64,000 nucleotides of DNA from Verrucomicrobiota bacterium (GTDB lineage: Bacteria > Verrucomicrobiota > Verrucomicrobiia > Opitutales > Opitutaceae), in NCBI GenBank assembly GCA_016721945.1, contig JADKHC010000001.1:62001-126000 (forward strand). The letters run 5' to 3'. The position numbers and the translations under genes were made by a program. Shown in pieces: positions 58,643-64,000 of the stretch. Within the stretch, counting starts at the first letter, position 1, and the number at the start of each line of letters is the position of its first letter. The notes under the pieces were generated by a model that was not told the origin of the DNA, did not search any database, and was given only the letters and a program-made list of their open reading frames with translations.

Positions 58643-60208
58643 ATGAAAACCAAAATTAATAAACTGTCCTGCGCCCTCGCTCTCGCCGCCTTGCTTGCTT
58701 CGAGTACGGCCGTCCTGCTTTCCCAAGACAAAACCAAAAAAGAAAACAACGACGACGAGGATTATATGGTACTATCCCCGTTTGAAGTGAGCTGTCCCAG
58801 CATGGGGGTCACCGTCGGCGGTGCGAAAGATGCTAACTATTTTCGGGACGGGGTTGATCGCGACGAATTTCCTCACCCAAATACCATCACGGCGGAAGGA
58901 CTATTCAGCGAATACGATCTCCCGCTCAAATCACACCGAAAGAGTAAGGATCTGTTGTTCCTAAACGGCGAGGGCATCCAGACGTCGTTGGTCGCTTCGC
59001 CTGAAACCCGCTACCTTGCGCAAATCGGATTTTCGTCCGGCTTGGATGCAGCCAAGTGGCATCGTGATCCGATCAATCTGGTCGCAGTGGTAGATAAATC
59101 CGGGTCGATGAATGGGCAGCCACTTAAATTAGTGAAAGCATGTCTCCTCAAAGTCCTGTCGCAGTTTGGCCCCGCGGACCAGATGTCCATCGTGCTTTAT
59201 GGAGACCGTTCCCACATCTACCTCGCACCTACACCAACTACTCCCGCTAATCGTTCTGAAATTATGGAAGCTATTGAGAGCATCGAGAGCAGTGGTTCGA
59301 CCAATATGGAAGCAGGATTAAAAGTAGGCTTTGACCTGGCGCGCAGCAGTCAGAAATCCTTCCACGGCCGGACTCGATTGATGCAGTTCACCGATGAGCG
59401 ACCCAATGTCGGCAACACCAGCGCGGAGGGTTTTATGGGACTCATGGAAGCAGGTTCCCTCGATGGAATCGGCCAGACAACGATTGGAGTTGGGCAGCAG
59501 TTCGGTGCCGAACTTGCATCGCGTGTAAGTTCGGTGCGGGGCGGCAATTTGTTCTATTTCGCCAACGCCACAGAAATGGAGAAGACCTTCGACGAGGAAC
59601 TGGATACAATGGTGAGCGAACTGGCGTACGACCTCGATGTGGCTATTCAGCCTGCTCCTGGCCTGAAGATCGCAGGCGTCTACGGCATACCGGGCGAACT
59701 CCTAAAATCAGACGGCCAGCGAGGAGTTCTCTTTCACGTAAGCACGCTGTTCCTGAGTAAGCGTCGCGGGGCGATCTACGTTGCGTTGGCGCCTGAAAAA
59801 GAAAATCTCCCTGCCGCAGAGTTCCTGCCATCTACAACATTAGCGTCGGTTAGACTTTCCTATCGTCTCGTCGGGCATACGGAAATCACCGCTTCGGAAT
59901 TGGCTTTGCCACTCGTTTCGGAGTCGGCCGCCAGCAAAGGATTAACGCGCGGTTCGTATTTGGTGAGCGAATACCTGGGCCTCAAAGCCGCTTTGTCGGC
60001 TCATCTCTTGGAGAACAATCAGGAAAAAGCCTACGCGCTCTTAAGCGGACTGCATCAGAAGTTCTCGTCGCTAAAAGACCGAAAGTTGCGCAAGGAAACG
60101 AATTTGATCGAAAAGCTATACTTGAAAATGGGCCAACTCGCCGGGCATGGAGAGCCACTCGCAGATAATGAAGCTCCGCACTGCGCTCTGGACGCCACGG
60201 ACGAATAA
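58643..60208 (+). CDS. Secreted vWA-domain protein with SPFEV motif
   Basis: 521 residues from ATG 58643, giving a signal peptide to about residue 28; an upstream start at 58586 lacks one. After an acidic stretch (KENNDDEDY) the motif MVLSPFEV (45-49 = SPFEV) appears, otherwise typical of TonB receptors in this lineage. GGAKDANYFRDGVDRDEFPH and NTITAEGLFSEYDLPL belong to a YfbK-like vWA family. The MIDAS is D151-K-S-G-S. QPAPGLKIAGVYGIP follows in the C-terminal region. It precedes the macroglobulin gene by 89 bp and is probably co-transcribed with it. Confidence 0.9.
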   Translation: MKTKINKLSCALALAALLASSTAVLLSQDKTKKENNDDEDYMVLSPFEVSCPSMGVTVGGAKDANYFRDGVDRDEFPHPNTITAEGLFSEYDLPLKSHRKSKDLLFLNGEGIQTSLVASPETRYLAQIGFSSGLDAAKWHRDPINLVAVVDKSGSMNGQPLKLVKACLLKVLSQFGPADQMSIVLYGDRSHIYLAPTPTTPANRSEIMEAIESIESSGSTNMEAGLKVGFDLARSSQKSFHGRTRLMQFTDERPNVGNTSAEGFMGLMEAGSLDGIGQTTIGVGQQFGAELASRVSSVRGGNLFYFANATEMEKTFDEELDTMVSELAYDLDVAIQPAPGLKIAGVYGIPGELLKSDGQRGVLFHVSTLFLSKRRGAIYVALAPEKENLPAAEFLPSTTLASVRLSYRLVGHTEITASELALPLVSESAASKGLTRGSYLVSEYLGLKAALSAHLLENNQEKAYALLSGLHQKFSSLKDRKLRKETNLIEKLYLKMGQLAGHGEPLADNEAPHCALDATDE

Positions 60209-60297
60209 ACAAAGCAAAAAAACTGAAACCACCGTTACAGTCATTCGACCAAATTGCCCCATTTTTTGTACCATTATTCTGTTTATAGGGAATTACT

Positions 60298-63200
60298 ATG
60301 AAACCTAGTTTGCTTAAAGGTGTCTTCGTTTTCGTCGCGCTTGCGATCAACGCCTTAGCCGGACCACGCGATACGCAATGGGCACTGGTAGAGGAGTCCG
60401 TACAAAATGGACTTCCAAAAACCGCGATCCAGCAGCTAGAGCCAATCGTGGCCGGTGCGCTGGCCGACAAATCATACACCGAGGCAATCAAAGCGATGGG
60501 GCAAAAGATCGTGCTGGAAGGCAACATCCAGGGCAACAAACTAGAGGACAAAATTGTCTTGTTGCAGGCCGAAATGGCGAAAGTGCCCATGGCAATCAAA
60601 CCTGTGATGGAGGCGATTCTGGCTGATTGGTACTGGCGTTATTTTCAGCAGAACCGCTGGCGATTCCTGCAACGGACTCAAACCAACGGACCATCCGGCA
60701 CAGACATTCAGACCTGGGATCTCGCGCATATTCTCGACGTGATCGATCAGCATTTTACGGCCGCTCTTGCGAACGAAGCTGTCCTCAAGGCCACGCCAGT
60801 CGGCGACTACAGCGACCTACTCAAAGCAGGTAACGCCCCGGACCAATATCGGCCAACAATGTATGATTTCATCGCATATCAAGCGCTGCAATTTTATCAG
60901 GCAGGCGAGCAGGCTGCGACGGTGGATGAAAACGAATTCGAGATCGATGCCGCTAGCCCAATCTTTGCAGACGCGACCGAGTTTACAGTTTGGGAACCAA
61001 ATAAAACCGCCAACCGATCTCAGAAACTAAAAGCCATCAGGCTCTACCAGTCGCTCCTAAGATTCCACCTAGCCGACACCGACCGATCCGCATTTCTCGA
61101 AGCAGATTTAGCGCGATTAACCTATGGCTTCAATAACGCTAGCGACGAAGACAAAGCAGACCGGTACAAGGAAGCTCTTCAGCGTTTCATCAACACGACG
61201 GCAAAACACGAAATCGCAGCCCGTGCGCACGCTGCCTTGGCAGCCCAGCTCAACCTAGAGGGGGAACCTACCAAGGCACACCAATTTGCAAAACAAGGCC
61301 TTGATGCATTTCCGACAAGCGTCGGAGGGGCGCTGTGCTTCAATCTTATCCAGCAAATCGAGATTAAGTCAGCCCAAGTGGAGACTGAAAGTGTCTGGAG
61401 CGCGCCTTGGCCAACCCTCGACATCACCTACAGTAATGTGGCGAAGGTTTATTTCCGAATCGTTGCGGTCGATTTCGAACATTACGTCGAGCAAACTCAA
61501 AGAGGAATTGGGCGCGTATATGAAGGCCTCCTTAATGATGCGCTCGCGATCAAGCCTACGCTCGAATGGAACGCCGATCTTCCGCAGGCGAAAGCCTTCG
61601 AGCAATGCGCCGTAAAGCTTCCTGCACCGACTTCGCTCAAGCCAGGATTCTATTTCGTTATCGCTAGTCACGACCCGACATTCGGCAAAGTAGATAACCA
61701 AGTCAGTATCGCCAGCTTTTGGGTCAGCGACCTCGCGCTGGTCATCCAAACACACATCGACAATGCGACCCAAACCGGCTTGGTCCTCAGGGCAAACAGT
61801 GGGGAGCCGGTGGAAGGCGCGACAGTGCGTTTCTGGCAGCGACAAAACGAGGGCCTCTATGCACCTATAACACCAACTAAAACCGACAAAAATGGCAGGT
61901 TTCAGCTTTCGACCATGCTCTTCGAGAATGGCCGGTTTCAGTTCAAGGCCCACAATCAACCCGTGGTTGTGCTCGCTGAGTTCGGCGGCCAATCGGTCGC
62001 CAGCACGCACGAAGTGTATTTCCAAAGCCAGGGAATCCGCGCTCATGCCGATCCGCTGACCGTATTTTTTACAGATCGCGCGATCTACCGTCCTGGGCAG
62101 ACGATCAATTACAAAGGCGTTTCCATCAGCTATGACCATGCGGCGGCCAAATACTCCGCCCTCGCCAACCAGAAACTCACCGTCGTATTCAACGACCCCA
62201 ACGGCAAAGAAATAGCACGCGCTGAACACCGAACTAATGATTATGGTTCATTCAATGGTGTATTCACCGCGCCTCGCGACCGGTTGATGGGCCGCATGGC
62301 GATTCGCGTACTCGGTCGGCCAAGCGAGACTTCGGTTAACGTTGAGGAGTATAAACGTCCGAAATTCCAAGTTGAGCTCAACGCGCCGTCCGAAGCCGCT
62401 AAACTCGACAAGCCAGTCGTTCTCTCCGGCAAAGCCACTGCCTACAATGGAGCAACCATCGGCGGGGCAAAAGTGAAATGGCGCGTCGAACGTGGCGTGC
62501 AATGCCCCTACTGGTGCTGGTGGTGGCGCCCGGCCGCGACTAAAGCCATTGCCCATGGTACTGCCGTCACCGAACCAGACGGTACCTTTAAACTGGAGTT
62601 TGCCGCCACACCCGATCGTACGATACCAGCGAAGAACGAACCAACATTCACCTACTCCATCCATACCGATGTCACCGACACAACCGGTGAAACGCGTTCG
62701 ACGGATCGCACGGTGCGAGCAGGCTACACCGCTTTGCAGGCGTCACTGACCGCGAACGACTGGCAGACGCCCGACAAGCCTGTCGAGTTTTCGATCACAA
62801 CGAATTCGCTCGACGGTGCCCCACAGCCAGCCAATGGCACAGTAACGATTCACGCGCTCAAGCAACCCGCCGTAGTCGAACGAGCGCCTTTGCAGGAGGT
62901 ACGTAATTGGTGGATATACGGCACAGCTGAACCAAAGACAGATCCTACGAATCCCAACTCATGGGAACTCGGGAATCTAGTTGTTGAAAATACCTTCAAA
63001 ACTGATGCCACCGGTAAGGTGCAGCTCTCTGCGTCACTCAAACCCGGCATCTACCGCGCGTCGCTTGTAACAAGTGATCGTTTCGGCAAAGAGGTCACTG
63101 CCCGTCAAACGTTGCAGGTGGTAGGGCCACGTGACCGACATTTCAGTATCAAGATTCCCAATACCTTCTCGGCACCCAAATGGTCGGCCGAACCCGGCGA

Positions 63201-64000
63201 AACCTTTACTGCACTCTGGGGGACTGGTTACGATACAGGCCGCGCCTTCGTTGAATTGGAATGCGATGGCAAACCCCTTAAAAGCTACTGGACAACGGCG
63301 GGACGAACTCAGGAGCGTATCACCCTTCCGGTCACCGAAGAACTACGCGGTGGATTCACCGTGCGAGCTACTTATATCCGCGAAAACCGTGCATACCTGA
63401 ATGAGCGCATCGTGGATGTGCCATGGACGAACAAGCAGTTAGCGGTAAAATGGGAACGGTTCCGCTCCAAACTACAACCCGGACAGAAGGAAACATGGAC
63501 GGCCGTCATCACGGGCCCAAACTCCAAACGCACAGCTGCCGAAATGGTCGCCACGCTATACGACTCATCGCTTGACGAGTTTTCGCCTCATAACTGGCCG
63601 CAGATGTACAATGTGTTCAGGCAGGAATTCTCACGAAGCGAGACTGTGTTCCAGAATGCTAACCTCGTCTTAAATACTATTCACAGCTGGGCATGGCCAT
63701 CGCGGCGAGACATTGATTGGAATTACCGAACCTTTCAGAATGGGATCGCGTCGAACCTCTGGGGTTGGGAATTCCCTCGAGTCGGAGAATCTAGGAGTTC
63801 CTATATTTCGAAAAGTGCATTTACCGATGAAGAGGTGATCGTGATGTCCCCTTTCGAGGTATGTGCAGATGCCGCTGTTGGCTACTACGCCTCGTCCACT
63901 CTCGCCGGCACACGCCTCCGAAACAATTTTAATGATATTGGTTCCGCGATCTCGGTGGTGACCAAAGAGTCCTTTCCGAGCTTGGATAACGCCGAAGCTG
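60298..64000 (+). CDS. Alpha-2-macroglobulin-like protein with embedded TonB-plug-like sequence (3' end outside window)
   Basis: Open from ATG 60298 through the window end (1234 codons seen, no stop). A signal peptide (KGVFVFVALAINALA) is followed by a long helical region to about residue 420. The macroglobulin MG2 motif TDRAIYRPGQ is at 592-601, and further MG-like modules follow (KWERFRSKLQPGQKETWTAV and others). CPYWCWWWRP at 736-745 is a Cys/Trp cluster of this family. After EMVATLYDSSLDEFSPHNW comes an insert: SPFEV at 1184-1188, LAGTRL at 1202-1207 and IGSAISVVTKE, the start of an Opitutaceae TonB-receptor plug. The thioester region, if any, lies beyond the window. Bacterial macroglobulins trap proteases in the envelope. 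Confidence 0.92.
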   Translation, partial: MKPSLLKGVFVFVALAINALAGPRDTQWALVEESVQNGLPKTAIQQLEPIVAGALADKSYTEAIKAMGQKIVLEGNIQGNKLEDKIVLLQAEMAKVPMAIKPVMEAILADWYWRYFQQNRWRFLQRTQTNGPSGTDIQTWDLAHILDVIDQHFTAALANEAVLKATPVGDYSDLLKAGNAPDQYRPTMYDFIAYQALQFYQAGEQAATVDENEFEIDAASPIFADATEFTVWEPNKTANRSQKLKAIRLYQSLLRFHLADTDRSAFLEADLARLTYGFNNASDEDKADRYKEALQRFINTTAKHEIAARAHAALAAQLNLEGEPTKAHQFAKQGLDAFPTSVGGALCFNLIQQIEIKSAQVETESVWSAPWPTLDITYSNVAKVYFRIVAVDFEHYVEQTQRGIGRVYEGLLNDALAIKPTLEWNADLPQAKAFEQCAVKLPAPTSLKPGFYFVIASHDPTFGKVDNQVSIASFWVSDLALVIQTHIDNATQTGLVLRANSGEPVEGATVRFWQRQNEGLYAPITPTKTDKNGRFQLSTMLFENGRFQFKAHNQPVVVLAEFGGQSVASTHEVYFQSQGIRAHADPLTVFFTDRAIYRPGQTINYKGVSISYDHAAAKYSALANQKLTVVFNDPNGKEIARAEHRTNDYGSFNGVFTAPRDRLMGRMAIRVLGRPSETSVNVEEYKRPKFQVELNAPSEAAKLDKPVVLSGKATAYNGATIGGAKVKWRVERGVQCPYWCWWWRPAATKAIAHGTAVTEPDGTFKLEFAATPDRTIPAKNEPTFTYSIHTDVTDTTGETRSTDRTVRAGYTALQASLTANDWQTPDKPVEFSITTNSLDGAPQPANGTVTIHALKQPAVVERAPLQEVRNWWIYGTAEPKTDPTNPNSWELGNLVVENTFKTDATGKVQLSASLKPGIYRASLVTSDRFGKEVTARQTLQVVGPRDRHFSIKIPNTFSAPKWSAEPGETFTALWGTGYDTGRAFVELECDGKPLKSYWTTAGRTQERITLPVTEELRGGFTVRATYIRENRAYLNERIVDVPWTNKQLAVKWERFRSKLQPGQKETWTAVITGPNSKRTAAEMVATLYDSSLDEFSPHNWPQMYNVFRQEFSRSETVFQNANLVLNTIHSWAWPSRRDIDWNYRTFQNGIASNLWGWEFPRVGESRSSYISKSAFTDEEVIVMSPFEVCADAAVGYYASSTLAGTRLRNNFNDIGSAISVVTKESFPSLDNAEA

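Overview
The window is GC-rich bacterial chromosome, most likely from an Opitutaceae-type verrucomicrobium. The main lineage clue is the SPFEV...LAGTRL...SAISVVTKE sequence near the right edge, which I recognise from the many TonB-dependent receptors of Opitutus relatives. A pyruvate phosphate dikinase with a Lys/Ala-rich N-terminal extension, MntR, a caa3-type oxidase locus and two sulfur-uptake loci fit that placement. No rRNA, tRNA, CRISPR array, transposase or integrase was recognised.

Layout. 1-2.9 kb: end of a polysaccharide locus (two glycosyltransferases and a left-handed beta-helix acetyltransferase). 3-16.4 kb: housekeeping genes (small membrane protein, MntR, TatC, PPDK, a DUF4010 membrane protein, LipB-LipA, a secreted TIM-barrel-like protein, AMP nucleosidase, a NodB deacetylase, a methyltransferase). 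16.4-19 kb: a copper-type P-ATPase whose coding sequence carries two copies of a palindromic element, and a small-protein/nucleotidyltransferase pair. 19-29 kb: cytochrome oxidase biogenesis and structure (CusF-SCO1 fusion, heme A and heme O synthases, DUF420, subunits II, I, III and IV, CtaG). 29-38.5 kb: sulfur assimilation (Rrf2 regulator with an SsuABC-like importer; then sulfate-binding protein, M14-like peptidase, CysTWA and CysK). 38.7-46.4 kb: MBL hydrolase, GroEL, GroES, DnaK, LON-domain protein, nitroreductase. 46.6-50.4 kb: two ABC-2 ATPase/permease pairs. 50.5-53.2 kb: a secreted protein, an ECF sigma factor and its anti-sigma factor.

The most unusual part is 53.3-64 kb. A secreted von Willebrand A (vWA) protein, a membrane histidine kinase and an OmpR-type response regulator form one tight operon. 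They are followed by a second secreted vWA protein carrying the SPFEV motif, then by a very large alpha-2-macroglobulin-like protein in which a TonB-receptor plug-like sequence is embedded after the MG domains (it runs off the right edge). The two vWA genes are preceded by TGAC arrays with the same 11/21-bp spacing, which could be the regulator's binding sites. Together these look like a regulated cell-surface protease-trap or envelope-surveillance module.

Sequence quality. About 1.2 kb (57203-58373) is almost pure G and C homopolymer runs and is probably not real sequence. At least four genes (ctaB, the 3' end of ctaD, one ABC permease and the M14 peptidase) are broken by single-base shifts, several in short homopolymers, whose repair restores conserved family sequence. 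These look like assembly or read errors more than decay. Several dispersed intergenic repeat families occur, including a double-hairpin element in two opposite orientations.
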